In this document: piece by piece, positions 51,101-59,996 of the stretch
Position numbering within the stretch: position 1 is the first letter of the stretch
How the letters are laid out: each line of letters starts with the position of its first letter
Assembly: GCA_017656305.1 (NCBI GenBank)
Contig: JACDOG010000007.1
Location: 1-64,000, forward strand
Reading direction: 5' to 3'
Source: Thermoanaerobacteraceae bacterium
GTDB lineage: Bacteria; Bacillota; JADQBR01
Length of the DNA stretch: 64,000 nt
Translations under genes and position numbers: made by a program
Notes under the pieces: model-generated
Told to the model about the DNA's origin: nothing
What the model saw: the letters and a program-made list of their open reading frames with translations, nothing else
Databases searched by the model: none

Positions 51101-52544
51101 GATTCTGCACCCCCTTTGGCAAAATACGCCGCAGCAGTCCCAATGTTTTCATACCCAAAACGTACAGATTTGGCTGCAGCAGCAGCGGCGGGCCGTAAAC
51201 TTTCCCGGGATTCATAATCCCACCGGGGTCCAACAAAGTCTTACGTCTTTTTAACTCCCGCAATTTTTTCCGTGAGTAGATATCTTTTACATAAGGAGTG
51301 TTCCAAAATCCGGTCAAATATGGTACTCCCCCCAGCCTCCGGCCAACACGGTAAATTTCCATCATTAAACTGGTGTCACAAAGGTACCGCCAAGTTTGCC
51401 TTTCGTCCGAACAGTACAAGGTCATAACTATAGTCAGGTCCCGTGACACTATGTGACCATAGGTAAGCATCTCTACCCCCGCCCGGCGACCCAATGCCTC
51501 TACCTGCTGCAGGTAATTATGAAAAGAATTAACCGGTATCAGCAGTTCACTTCCCAGCAGACAGGGATAAACTCGCATAATCCTTAACGATTGGAATCTT
51601 ATCTCCCACTCTTCCAGAGCAACTTCAGGGTCCATGAGAGCAAGACCGTATTTATCCACAACCCACCGGAGAAACTCTTTCGCTCTAGCCAAAGAAACGG
51701 GACTTCCTTCCAAATCAATGGCCAGGCTGTGATAATCTCCCAGCTTATCTTCTGTTAATCCTTTCCTCTTTAAAGCATGATTAAGTAACCTGCTGTTAAA
51801 GTGCATGTTATGGATAATACCTGACAGCTCACCGACACATTCCCGTGCCGCCTGCAGCACAGCCTGAGAATTTTCACCTACAACCAGGTAATGTCCCATG
51901 GTTTCCGGTATAGGCCTTACCTTGAGTTCTACCTCGGTAATAATGCCTAAAGTCCCTTCACTGCCGGCAAACCACTGCAGGGGCGGGTCTGTTTCCCGGG
52001 TTAAACGCTTTATTACACCTGAAGGGAGAACCACCTCCAGCGAGATAACCTGCTCCACCAGCGAACCAAACCGGATACTGCCCATGCCGTATCCCCTGCC
52101 TGACAGCCAACCGCCAACAGTGGCAACATTAATGCTGGAAGGATATGAACAGACACAATAACCTTTTTGGCGCAGGTAACTGTCCAGCTCTACCCAGGTA
52201 GTAGCCGGCAGAACTCTTACTTTTTCATCATCCGGGTAAAAACTTATAACACCTTGTAAACCGTTTAAATCAACAACAATACCGCCTTTTGTCGGCACAC
52301 AGCTACCTACTGCAGTGGATCCACCTGCTCTGGGTGTTACCGCAATATTGTTCTCGGAAGCGAAAGTGATAATCCGGCTCACTTCTTCAGCATTAACCGG
52401 TCTCACAACCATATCCGGCAGTGGTTTTGCCACCAATGAAACCAAAAAGTTGGGAATATAAGCTAAATCCCTGGTATAAAACTGCCTTTCAAAGTAAGAT
52501 TCCGTATACCGCGAGCCAAAATCTTGCTTTATCTGGTCTAGCAA
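51087..52544 (-). CDS. GlcD-like FAD-linked oxidase (VAO family)
   Basis: A flavoprotein of about 485 residues. The FAD-binding domain has VTPRAGGSTAVGSCVP, SSINVATVGGWLSGRGYGMG and WFAGSEGTLGIITEVELKVR, and the C-terminal oxidase domain ends LLDPGGIMNPGKVYG. This family oxidises D-2-hydroxy acids or alkyl-dihydroxyacetone phosphate. The frame is open to 52634, but AAGGGGGAATTACCC precedes a TTG at 52544, which avoids overlap with the gcvH-like gene. Together with the CCG protein it forms a GlcDF-like pair placed between two lipoyl-carrier genes. Confidence 0.87.
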   Translation of the reverse strand: MLDQIKQDFGSRYTESYFERQFYTRDLAYIPNFLVSLVAKPLPDMVVRPVNAEEVSRIITFASENNIAVTPRAGGSTAVGSCVPTKGGIVVDLNGLQGVISFYPDDEKVRVLPATTWVELDSYLRQKGYCVCSYPSSINVATVGGWLSGRGYGMGSIRFGSLVEQVISLEVVLPSGVIKRLTRETDPPLQWFAGSEGTLGIITEVELKVRPIPETMGHYLVVGENSQAVLQAARECVGELSGIIHNMHFNSRLLNHALKRKGLTEDKLGDYHSLAIDLEGSPVSLARAKEFLRWVVDKYGLALMDPEVALEEWEIRFQSLRIMRVYPCLLGSELLIPVNSFHNYLQQVEALGRRAGVEMLTYGHIVSRDLTIVMTLYCSDERQTWRYLCDTSLMMEIYRVGRRLGGVPYLTGFWNTPYVKDIYSRKKLRELKRRKTLLDPGGIMNPGKVYGPPLLLQPNLYVLGMKTLGLLRRILPKGVQNHAQQ

Positions 52545-52569
52545 GGGTAATTCCCCCTTCCTATGGTAG

Positions 52570-53007
52570 CTAGTTATCCTTTTCAGCCTCCAGTCGAGCC
52601 ACTTCCTTTTGCAGCCACTGGTGAGCTGCCTCACCTGTCATCAACTTGGTTAAGTCTTCAGAAAGATTGCTGGCTTCTATTACTGCCACCCATCCGGCCC
52701 CATAGCAGTCTTGGTTGATTAACTGGGGCTCGTAAAGTAAATCTTTGTTAGCCTCCACTATGGTCCCGGTTACGGGTATCATGACTTTACCGGCCCATTT
52801 TCCCGACTGCAGGGAAAACAGCACTTTCCCGGGGACGGCTTTTTTTCCCACTTTGGGCACCTTGACAAAGGAAATTTCCCCAGCCAATTTTTGTGCAAAA
52901 TCGATTAGTCCAATCCTTACTTTATTACCATCCTCCACTTTTAACCAAGCATGGTCCTCAGTATAGTAAAGCCCTTCCGGCATTTCATACCCTTCAATAA
53001 CTGCCAT
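52570..53007 (-). CDS. GcvH-like lipoyl carrier protein (copy 2, SGKW motif)
   Basis: A 145-residue GcvH-like protein: EDHAWLKVEDGNKVRIGLID, FSLQSGKWAGKVMIPVTGTI and INQDCYGAGWVAVIEA. The predicted lipoyl lysine is Lys70 in SGKW, so both copies share GKW(V/A)G in place of the glycine-cleavage ESVKA context. ATG at 53007 is chosen because GGAGGGGTG precedes it. It lies between lipA and the GlcD-like gene. The presence of two distinct carriers suggests two docking partners. Confidence 0.85.
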   Translation of the reverse strand: MAVIEGYEMPEGLYYTEDHAWLKVEDGNKVRIGLIDFAQKLAGEISFVKVPKVGKKAVPGKVLFSLQSGKWAGKVMIPVTGTIVEANKDLLYEPQLINQDCYGAGWVAVIEASNLSEDLTKLMTGEAAHQWLQKEVARLEAEKDN

Positions 53008-53058
53008 ACTTTTCACCCCTCCGGTAGATAATTTTCCAAGCATGTAACTGGAAAATAA

Positions 53059-53955
53059 TTATCTGCTAAGACACTTTCCTACCGCTTCTTCAGCATGGTA
53101 TGAACTTCTAGCTAAAGGTAAGGAAACAACATGAGAAAATCCCATTTCCCTGGCAATCCTGCCAAATTCTCTAAAGGCCTCAGGCGTAATATACTCGTAC
53201 ACCGGAAGTTGTTCTCTGGTTGGTTGCAGGTACTGCCCCAAGGTGACAATATCACACCCCACATTGCGTAAATCTTTTAATACATCTATTACTTCCACTT
53301 CCGTCTCTCCCAGTCCCAGCATAATCCCTGATTTTGTCTTTATACTGGGATCAATTTTCTTGACCTGAGCCAATACCTCTAAAGAACGGCGGTAATCCGC
53401 CCGCGGCCGCACTTGGGAATACAACCTGGGGACAGTCTCTACATTATGCCCGATAATTTCCGGTCTGGACTCAATCACCACCTTGAGCGCTGCAGCCGAC
53501 CCCTGAAAATCAGGAACAAGCACCTCCACAGTAGTCTCGGGAGACAGGGTGTGCACGGCGGAAACACTGTCTGCAAAATGGCCTGCCCCTCCATCCTCCA
53601 GGTCGTCCCGAGTCACTGAAGTAATTACCACATGTTTTAGTCCCAAATGCAATACCGCTTCGGCAAGTTTCTGGGGTTCACCAGCTTTGGGTAACTCCGG
53701 CTTTCCCTTTTTGACGGAACAGAAGCGACAGTTTCGCGTGCAGGTTTCTCCTAAAATCATAAAAGTGGCCGTTCCCTTACCGAAACATTCCCCCATGTTG
53801 GGGCACAACGCCCCCTCGCAAACGGTGTACAGCCCAGCTCCCCGAAGCAGTTCTTCCATGAAAGCAAGAGCTTCTTTATCAGGAACAGGCACCTTTAACC
53901 AACGCGGCCTCTCCATGCAATTTTTCTCTGTGGCAAAAATCCTTTCCTTATCCAT
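53059..53955 (-). CDS. lipA: Lipoyl synthase LipA
   Basis: A radical SAM lipoyl synthase of about 298 residues. It has the auxiliary cluster motif CEGALCPNMGEC and the radical SAM motif CTRNCRFC, then HVVITSVTRDDLEDGGA and the C-terminal RSSYHAEE with the conserved RSSY auxiliary-cluster serine. The start is uncertain: an ATG at 53955 follows GGAGC closely, while one at 54015 would overlap lipB by 35 bases. It inserts two sulfurs into protein-bound octanoate and works after LipB. Confidence 0.93.
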   Translation of the reverse strand: MDKERIFATEKNCMERPRWLKVPVPDKEALAFMEELLRGAGLYTVCEGALCPNMGECFGKGTATFMILGETCTRNCRFCSVKKGKPELPKAGEPQKLAEAVLHLGLKHVVITSVTRDDLEDGGAGHFADSVSAVHTLSPETTVEVLVPDFQGSAAALKVVIESRPEIIGHNVETVPRLYSQVRPRADYRRSLEVLAQVKKIDPSIKTKSGIMLGLGETEVEVIDVLKDLRNVGCDIVTLGQYLQPTREQLPVYEYITPEAFREFGRIAREMGFSHVVSLPLARSSYHAEEAVGKCLSR

Positions 53956-53980
53956 TGCTCCTTTAACCCCAAATAAATTA

Positions 53981-54673
53981 TTAATGATTGCATATTTTTC
54001 GTTTATATAAATCATTCAAAGAAACCGGTTCCAACTCCACTTCAAAAACCTCAGCAAATTTATCCCTAACTATCCGGGACACCGCATCAAAATCCGGTTC
54101 TTGCCCTAAAACATCGACCATAGAAGTGACGCCGTAACCGGAAATGCCGCAGGGTACAATCAACTGGAAATGTTCCAGGTTGCAGGTAATGTTGAGAGCA
54201 AATCCGTGCATAGTTACCCATTTTTTTACGGCTACTCCCAGAGCGGCAATCTTCCGGTTGCCAACCCACACGCCTGGATAACCATCTTTTCGGCCAGCTA
54301 TAATACTGTAACAGTTAAGAGTCCTAATAATCACTTCTTCCAGCTGACGCACGTAGCGGTGCAGGTCCCGGCCTCTCATTTTCAAATCAATAATAGGGTA
54401 GCCCACCAGTTGTCCGGGACCGTGGTACGTAATGTCACCGCCCCGTTCCACCTCGCAAACGGAAATACCCTGCCTTTCTAACATTTCCTCAGTTGCCAGG
54501 ATGTTTTGACGTCCCCCGCTCCGTCCTATGGTGAGAACCGGAGCGTGTTCTACCAGGATAAGGGTATCCTTGATAGCACCGGCTATCCTCATCCGCTGCA
54601 GCGTTTGTTGTATCAGGTATGCCTCCATATAATCAGTAAAACCAATATCAAGAAAATAACCGTGTGCAGTCAT
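53981..54673 (-). CDS. lipB: Octanoyltransferase LipB
   Basis: A 230-residue enzyme. EHAPVLTIGRSGG, the LipB signature ERGGDITYHGPGQLVGYPI, and the active-site PCGISGYGVTSM (Cys, with Lys in VAVKKWVTMHGFALNI). It moves octanoate from acyl-carrier protein to the lipoyl-domain lysine. GGGAGGAATACC precedes the ATG. Placed between lplA-fusion and lipA genes in the aco operon. Confidence 0.93.
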   Translation of the reverse strand: MTAHGYFLDIGFTDYMEAYLIQQTLQRMRIAGAIKDTLILVEHAPVLTIGRSGGRQNILATEEMLERQGISVCEVERGGDITYHGPGQLVGYPIIDLKMRGRDLHRYVRQLEEVIIRTLNCYSIIAGRKDGYPGVWVGNRKIAALGVAVKKWVTMHGFALNITCNLEHFQLIVPCGISGYGVTSMVDVLGQEPDFDAVSRIVRDKFAEVFEVELEPVSLNDLYKRKICNH

Positions 54674-54701
54674 GGTATTCCTCCCTTTCCCTGCAGCTTT
54701 C

Positions 54702-56300
54702 TTATTTGGCCATTTTCATCAAACTGCAGTTCCCTAAAGGGTGATTAACCAACTTGCTTAAAACCTTTATTAGCAGGGGAACTTTTAAATCAGTCTGGCG
54801 TTCAAACTTACCTTCCTTGGCTTCATTTAACTGCCCCAGTTCGTAGCAGGTTTTATTGTCTATATCTATCAGCAAGCCCGGCAGTCCGATTTCCAAAAAA
54901 TCCTGCTGGTGCTTTGCATAAAAAGGCTCACAGCAGCACCCGATAAACCCGGGACACCCTTGTTCCTTGTACCTGATTAAAACCGCCTTCAGGTGCTCAA
55001 AACTATTTATGCTGATGGGAATCATGCCCGTATCTTCGGCCATTTGGTATGCCTCTCCCACTGTACATTTGCCGCATTTAGCACATCCATCCCGCTTTCG
55101 CCAACCACAGGAAGGCAGCTTGGCACAGTAAGGTAAAAGCAGGGGAATTCCCTCAGTAGCTTGAAAATCACTGCCGTTCACTACGGTAACGGCATTGGCT
55201 TCCTCCGCAGAAAACCCGTTTTCCACCAGATGAGCCCTGTTAAGAGCCCCGCGTATTGCTGTACAGATATCCTGCCAGGTAACGCCCGGTATCTCTACTT
55301 CATGCTGCGTAAAAAATTCCTGCACCACTCGTTCTAACCGGTTGCCTTCATAAGGACAGTTTTTCAACAATGCTTCCAAATCATAAATAGCCCTGCTGGG
55401 ATATACAAAAAAGTCACCGGTAATCAACGCGTATTTGATATAACGTCCGGCAATGTCAACCATCAAAGATACTCTGATAATCCCCCCGGGTGCTTTGTAC
55501 ATATAGCGCAGCTCTTCCCCGTGCAGTGAAGACTTTTTGATACCGTACACCCACTGGGGCGAGGCAAACTTCTTGACTGTTGTCTTAAACAAGTTTTTTT
55601 CTTCAGAACACAAGTCTCCCGGTCTTAAATCTATGTTAAGAGCCCGGCTGAATCCCGCAGCCAGAACCTCTTTTATCTTTTCCACCGGCGGCACGTATCC
55701 CAGTTCCCGGGCTACCGAGGTAATCCTTTCCCTAGCCGAAGCTATCTCTTTGTCTTTTAACTTTTCTGCCGGAATGCGCAAGGCATGAAACATAGTTTCC
55801 ACGTCAAAATCCACCAGTAGAGTACCCTGAAAGAGAAAGGCGTTGCCTTTTTCCGTGCCGCCCATACCGGAAATTTTCCGGCCCTTAACCTCAATATCAT
55901 TGCGAGACCGGAAATTGGCATTAATTCCCAGGTCTCGCAATCCCTCTATTAAGCCTTGACTTAAAACAGAATAAACCTGCTCCATATCCCCCAGTTTCGA
56001 TATTAAACTGCGATGGGCAAATATCTCCCAGCCAAGTTGCTTCTCATCCCAGTACAGGGCACCACCGCCGGTGATGCGCCGGTTTATCTCAATTCCTTGC
56101 TGCCTGCAGTAATCTACCCTGACCTCCAAATCAACTGCCTGGTGGTACCCTATTAAAACACATGGCGGACCAAACTGTAAAAAGCGCAGCGTATTGGGCA
56201 CCCATTCCTCAGCGCGGGCGGTCAATATAATCTCATCCAGGGCCATATTTTCTGCAGCACTTCTAATACCTGTATCCAGCAGCCGCCAAGCTTGAGTCAT
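54702..56300 (-). CDS. Lipoate-protein ligase A fused to a cysteine-rich (DUF116-like) domain
   Basis: A 532-residue protein. Residues 1 to ~260 are an LplA-type ligase (RRITGGGALYWDEKQLGWE, RNDIEVKGRKISGMGGTEK, FQGTLLVDFD), followed by the accessory C-terminal LplA domain to ~400. The last ~130 residues have many cysteines: LPSCGWRKRDGCAKCGKC, GCPGFIGCCCEPF and NKTCYELG, recalling DUF116. That tail may bind an iron-sulfur cluster or zinc. This fusion is uncommon to my knowledge and could link ligation to redox state or sulfur insertion. Confidence 0.82.
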   Translation of the reverse strand: MTQAWRLLDTGIRSAAENMALDEIILTARAEEWVPNTLRFLQFGPPCVLIGYHQAVDLEVRVDYCRQQGIEINRRITGGGALYWDEKQLGWEIFAHRSLISKLGDMEQVYSVLSQGLIEGLRDLGINANFRSRNDIEVKGRKISGMGGTEKGNAFLFQGTLLVDFDVETMFHALRIPAEKLKDKEIASARERITSVARELGYVPPVEKIKEVLAAGFSRALNIDLRPGDLCSEEKNLFKTTVKKFASPQWVYGIKKSSLHGEELRYMYKAPGGIIRVSLMVDIAGRYIKYALITGDFFVYPSRAIYDLEALLKNCPYEGNRLERVVQEFFTQHEVEIPGVTWQDICTAIRGALNRAHLVENGFSAEEANAVTVVNGSDFQATEGIPLLLPYCAKLPSCGWRKRDGCAKCGKCTVGEAYQMAEDTGMIPISINSFEHLKAVLIRYKEQGCPGFIGCCCEPFYAKHQQDFLEIGLPGLLIDIDNKTCYELGQLNEAKEGKFERQTDLKVPLLIKVLSKLVNHPLGNCSLMKMAK

Positions 56301-56319
56301 GACAAATTCCCCCGTAAAC

Positions 56320-57909
56320 TTACTCCGTACAAAAAGCCTTTATACATTCCTTAACAAGTGTTACCGTATAAGCCATAGCCGGTCCACCGCCAAAAGCTAC
56401 GGCTACTCCGGCAGCTTCCAGTATTTCATCAGGCTCCGCTCCCGCTGCCATAGCATTATGCACATGGTGAGAAATGCAGTACTCGCACTTGATATAAACA
56501 GACAGCGCTACGGCTATCAACTCTTTTTCCTTAGTAGACAGTTCTCCTTCAGCAAAAACGGGAGCCATTAAGGAATTGAAGCCGACAGCAATATCCGGAG
56601 CCTCTTCGTTGAGCCATTCAATACCGCTGACAAAATCCTGCATTAATTTGTTGGGATCTTTACCGCCTCCGGCTGCCAAAGGACGGCTGATATTCGGTTC
56701 CTCCATTTGGAACAGAGGATGGGGGTTTTCTAAAATTTCCTTGATCCTGCTTAAAAACTGGGCTGCAGGGGCACCGTCTACAGCGCGATGGTCAAATGAA
56801 AGACTCATGGTCATACAGAAACGTCTTTCTAAATTCCCGTCTTTAAGCACCGGTTTCTCAGTAATTGTACCGATACCTAAAATTGCCGTTTCCGGCGGGT
56901 TGATAATGGGAGTAAAGCCTTCTGCTCCGAACATGCCAAGATTGGTGATGGTGAAGGTACCACCTTGAAGTTCCTCAGAATCCAGTTCGCCACTGCGGGC
57001 CCTTTCAGCCACTGATTTAATTTTTTCGGACATCTGTACCAAAGACAGTCTATGCGCCTGGTGAATAACCGGTACAATCAGGCCATCCTCCAAAGCCACA
57101 GCAATTCCCAGATTTACGGAGCCACAAAGTTCAATCTCCTCAGCAAATACCCGGGCATTCATAATTGGATGTTCCTTAAGTGCCCTGGCCACTACCACCG
57201 CAATCAGGTCGGTATATGATACCTTACCCTTACCTTGTTCTTGGAAAGTATTGTTGAGTTTCTCCCTCAGGTCCTGGAGATTTGTTATATCAACTTCCTG
57301 CATAATTGTCACCCTTGCGGCGTTGCGACTGCTTTCGGACATGCGTTCCGCGATGATACCCCGCATGCCTTCAAAGGAAATTACTTCAGGCTGCTTTTCT
57401 TTTTCCAGTTCTTGCAGGTAATTGTTAACGTCCTTTTCAATCACCCTGCCGTTTGGCCCGGTGCCAATCACATAGTTTATATCTATCCCCTTTTCTTGTG
57501 CTAAGCGTAAAGCCCGCGGAGATATTTTCCGGACGTTATCCACCCGTATTGGCTGGACTTCTTTTTTAGCCTCTTTTTCAGTGACCTTCTTTTTAGTATC
57601 TTTAGCTTCACTGCTGTCCAACTCGGCCTGAGCCTCTTCAACTACCTGCTGAAGCACAGTCTCATCGTCACCGGGTTCAGCAATTATAGCAATGGGAACA
57701 GTTACAGGAACATTCCTTCCCTTTTCGGCCAAAATTTTATATAGAATGCCGCTTGCCGGAGCTTCCATAACATTGGTGATTTTTTCCGTTATTATTTCCA
57801 ACAAATCCTCGCCTTTAGTTACCTCTTGACCTTCTTGCTTTAACCACTTGGCAATCTTTCCTTTTTTCATAGTAAGACCAAGCTTGGGCATGAGTACTTT
57901 TACTGCCAT
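56320..57909 (-). CDS. acoC: Acetoin/2-oxoacid dehydrogenase E2 fused to an AhpD-like peroxidase domain
   Basis: A 529-residue protein. An N-terminal lipoyl domain (predicted lipoyl Lys43 in IITEKITNVMEAP) is followed by a Glu/Lys linker, the E1/E3-binding domain (KISPRALRLAQEKGIDINYV) and the acyltransferase domain with catalytic His in SFDHRAVDGAPAA. The last ~110 residues are a carboxymuconolactone-decarboxylase/AhpD domain with CEYCISHHVH (CxxCxxxH, Cys475/Cys478/His482). AhpD of mycobacteria is reduced by the lipoyl group of an E2, so here donor and acceptor are joined in one chain. Confidence 0.9.
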   Translation of the reverse strand: MAVKVLMPKLGLTMKKGKIAKWLKQEGQEVTKGEDLLEIITEKITNVMEAPASGILYKILAEKGRNVPVTVPIAIIAEPGDDETVLQQVVEEAQAELDSSEAKDTKKKVTEKEAKKEVQPIRVDNVRKISPRALRLAQEKGIDINYVIGTGPNGRVIEKDVNNYLQELEKEKQPEVISFEGMRGIIAERMSESSRNAARVTIMQEVDITNLQDLREKLNNTFQEQGKGKVSYTDLIAVVVARALKEHPIMNARVFAEEIELCGSVNLGIAVALEDGLIVPVIHQAHRLSLVQMSEKIKSVAERARSGELDSEELQGGTFTITNLGMFGAEGFTPIINPPETAILGIGTITEKPVLKDGNLERRFCMTMSLSFDHRAVDGAPAAQFLSRIKEILENPHPLFQMEEPNISRPLAAGGGKDPNKLMQDFVSGIEWLNEEAPDIAVGFNSLMAPVFAEGELSTKEKELIAVALSVYIKCEYCISHHVHNAMAAGAEPDEILEAAGVAVAFGGGPAMAYTVTLVKECIKAFCTE

Positions 57910-57932
57910 GATTTTCCTTCCTCCTTAAAACG

Positions 57933-58928
57933 TTAAGTTAATCTAAACAAACCCTGTTGGGCCGCTGCATCTACTGTCCTTTTAATATCAACAACCACAG
58001 GGCCGTCACTGCGTAGCTGCAATTCCACGCGGTCCCGCAGCCCAACCTCCAGTTCTCGTTCCCCGTCAACCGCTATCACACAGGGAGCTGTGTCCACCGC
58101 CACCGTGTCACCGGCATTCAATAGACGGTAATCAACCACGGAAACGGTTCTTATCAGTCCGGGGCCTAAAGCTGCCAATACCTTTGTTTTTGCCGGACCT
58201 AATTCCACGACGATACCGTGCGGGTCATTTGGGGGCAGCGGGTGTAAACCGCCTACAATTGAAGCTATACCGATATTGGCAGCTTCCCCGCGGGTTGCCA
58301 CAATCTTTTTAATTTTCCCTTTATCCCAAATGGCCCGGGAGCCGATGAACTGTTCCTCTAACACCACAGCATCCACTAGAGCCAAATCCGCTTCCCGGCC
58401 ATTCAAAAGAATGACTATCTTTTTCATCCTGGCAGTCGCCACTTCCCGGGCAACTTTCCCGGTAGCCACCAGTCCAGCAGCCAACCCGGCAATAGTCCCT
58501 TCAATCATAGTAGGAAAAACATTATTGGTCCCGGTAGATATGGGTAGAAGCGGAATGTCACCGCACCCTTTGGCTACTATCCTGTTGGTCCCGTCGCCAC
58601 CCAAAGTGACAATGCAACCAACCTGGTACTCTGCTAGCAACTTGGCTGCCGCCAGGGAATCCTCCTGTCCGCCGGTCAGGGGAATATCGAGATAATCAAC
58701 CTCCATCTTTAAACTATCTTGACCGGTAAGCCCGTCTAAAGCCTGGCGGGCAATGCCAAAATAGTCCGGCATAAACAGAACACGCTTAACCCCTACCGCT
58801 TCCATTCCCAACAAAACCCGTCTTACAATATTCACCTTCTCAATATTGTCAAAAACAGTGGCATAAGCCACCAAACGCCTGATGTCCTTTCCGGAAGCCG
58901 GATTGGCAATAATCCCAACTGTAGACAT
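57933..58928 (-). CDS. acoX: AcoX-type NAD-kinase-like protein
   Basis: About 331 residues of the AcoX/ATP-NAD kinase fold: VGIIANPASGKDIRRLV, then VTLGGDGTNRIVAKG and LPISTGTNNVFP. AcoX genes travel with acetoin dehydrogenase genes; no catalytic function is established for them. The ATG at 58928 (MSTVGIIANP) follows AAAGGGTGCGGG and is preferred to the longer frame. 24 bases upstream of acoC. Confidence 0.9.
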   Translation of the reverse strand: MSTVGIIANPASGKDIRRLVAYATVFDNIEKVNIVRRVLLGMEAVGVKRVLFMPDYFGIARQALDGLTGQDSLKMEVDYLDIPLTGGQEDSLAAAKLLAEYQVGCIVTLGGDGTNRIVAKGCGDIPLLPISTGTNNVFPTMIEGTIAGLAAGLVATGKVAREVATARMKKIVILLNGREADLALVDAVVLEEQFIGSRAIWDKGKIKKIVATRGEAANIGIASIVGGLHPLPPNDPHGIVVELGPAKTKVLAALGPGLIRTVSVVDYRLLNAGDTVAVDTAPCVIAVDGERELEVGLRDRVELQLRSDGPVVVDIKRTVDAAAQQGLFRLT

Positions 58929-58994
58929 ACCCGCACCCTTTCTAATAAGGGGAAACGGACAGCCGCGCTTGGCTATCCATTTCCTAATCATTTT

Positions 58995-59966
58995 TTATAC
59001 CACTGACTTGACTGCTTCAATTATATCTTCTTCACCGGGTAGATAAACATTTTCCAGATTAGTTGCAAATGGAACAGGAGCGAACGGGGCGCCAATGCGC
59101 TTAATAGGAGCATCCAGCAAATCAAAACCTTCCTCTACAACCATGGCGGCAATTTCTCCACCAAAGCCGCCAAATTTCACAGCCTCCTGTACTATAACAA
59201 GCCTTCCCGTCTTTTCCACCGACTGCAAAATGGTATCTTTGTCCAAAGGCTGCAAGCAGCGGGGATCAATAACTTCTATTTCAATACCTTCTTCAGCCAA
59301 AGTCTCTGCGGCAGCAAGCGCCTTGTGCACCATCATAGCTGTGGCAACTACTGTTGCATCGCTTCCTTCCCGTTTAATATCCGCCTTGCCCAAAGGAATG
59401 GTGTATTCACCCTCGGGTACAGTCCCGCTTACTCCGTAGAGCATTTTATGCTCAATAAAGATAACGGGGTTGTCATCCCTGATGGAGCTAACCAGCAGTC
59501 CTTTAGCATCAGCAGGAGTAGAAGGCATGACCACCTTCAAACCCGGAATATGGGCAAACCAAGCTTCCAAGCTCTGGGAATGCTGGGCAGCCGCTCCGAG
59601 CCCGGCCCCGCAGGCGGTACGTACTGTTATCGGAATTTTTGCTCTTCCGCCAAACATGTAGCGCATTTTGGCAGCCTGGTTAAAAATTTCGTCCAAACAT
59701 ACGCCCATAAAGTCCATAAACATAATTTCGGGAACAGGCCTTAAACCTGCTGCGGCAGCCCCCACAGAAGCACCGATAATGGCGGTTTCAGAGATAGGAG
59801 TATCCAGCACCCGTTCCGGGCCGAATTCATCATATAGTCCTTGGGTTACTCCAAAACAGCCTCCAAAAATACCTACATCTTCGCCTAAAATAAAAACATT
59901 CGGGTCCCTACGCATTTCCTCTTTTAGCGCAGCATTAATAGCTTCCAAATAAGTGATTTCCGGCAT
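58995..59966 (-). CDS. acoB: Acetoin/pyruvate dehydrogenase E1 beta subunit
   Basis: A 323-residue transketolase-like beta subunit: EDVGIFGGCFGVTQGL, DTPISETAIIGASVGAAAAG, and ARIPITVRTACGAG-like stretch (KIPITVRTACGAGLGA), with the C-domain EVIDPRCLQPLD. With the alpha subunit it forms the TPP-dependent E1 that cleaves acetoin (or decarboxylates a 2-oxoacid) and passes the acyl group to lipoyl-E2. GGAGGGGTG precedes the ATG at 59966. Confidence 0.92.
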   Translation of the reverse strand: MPEITYLEAINAALKEEMRRDPNVFILGEDVGIFGGCFGVTQGLYDEFGPERVLDTPISETAIIGASVGAAAAGLRPVPEIMFMDFMGVCLDEIFNQAAKMRYMFGGRAKIPITVRTACGAGLGAAAQHSQSLEAWFAHIPGLKVVMPSTPADAKGLLVSSIRDDNPVIFIEHKMLYGVSGTVPEGEYTIPLGKADIKREGSDATVVATAMMVHKALAAAETLAEEGIEIEVIDPRCLQPLDKDTILQSVEKTGRLVIVQEAVKFGGFGGEIAAMVVEEGFDLLDAPIKRIGAPFAPVPFATNLENVYLPGEEDIIEAVKSVV

Positions 59967-59996
59967 TTCTTTCACCCCTCCGTTCATAGTTCGAAA

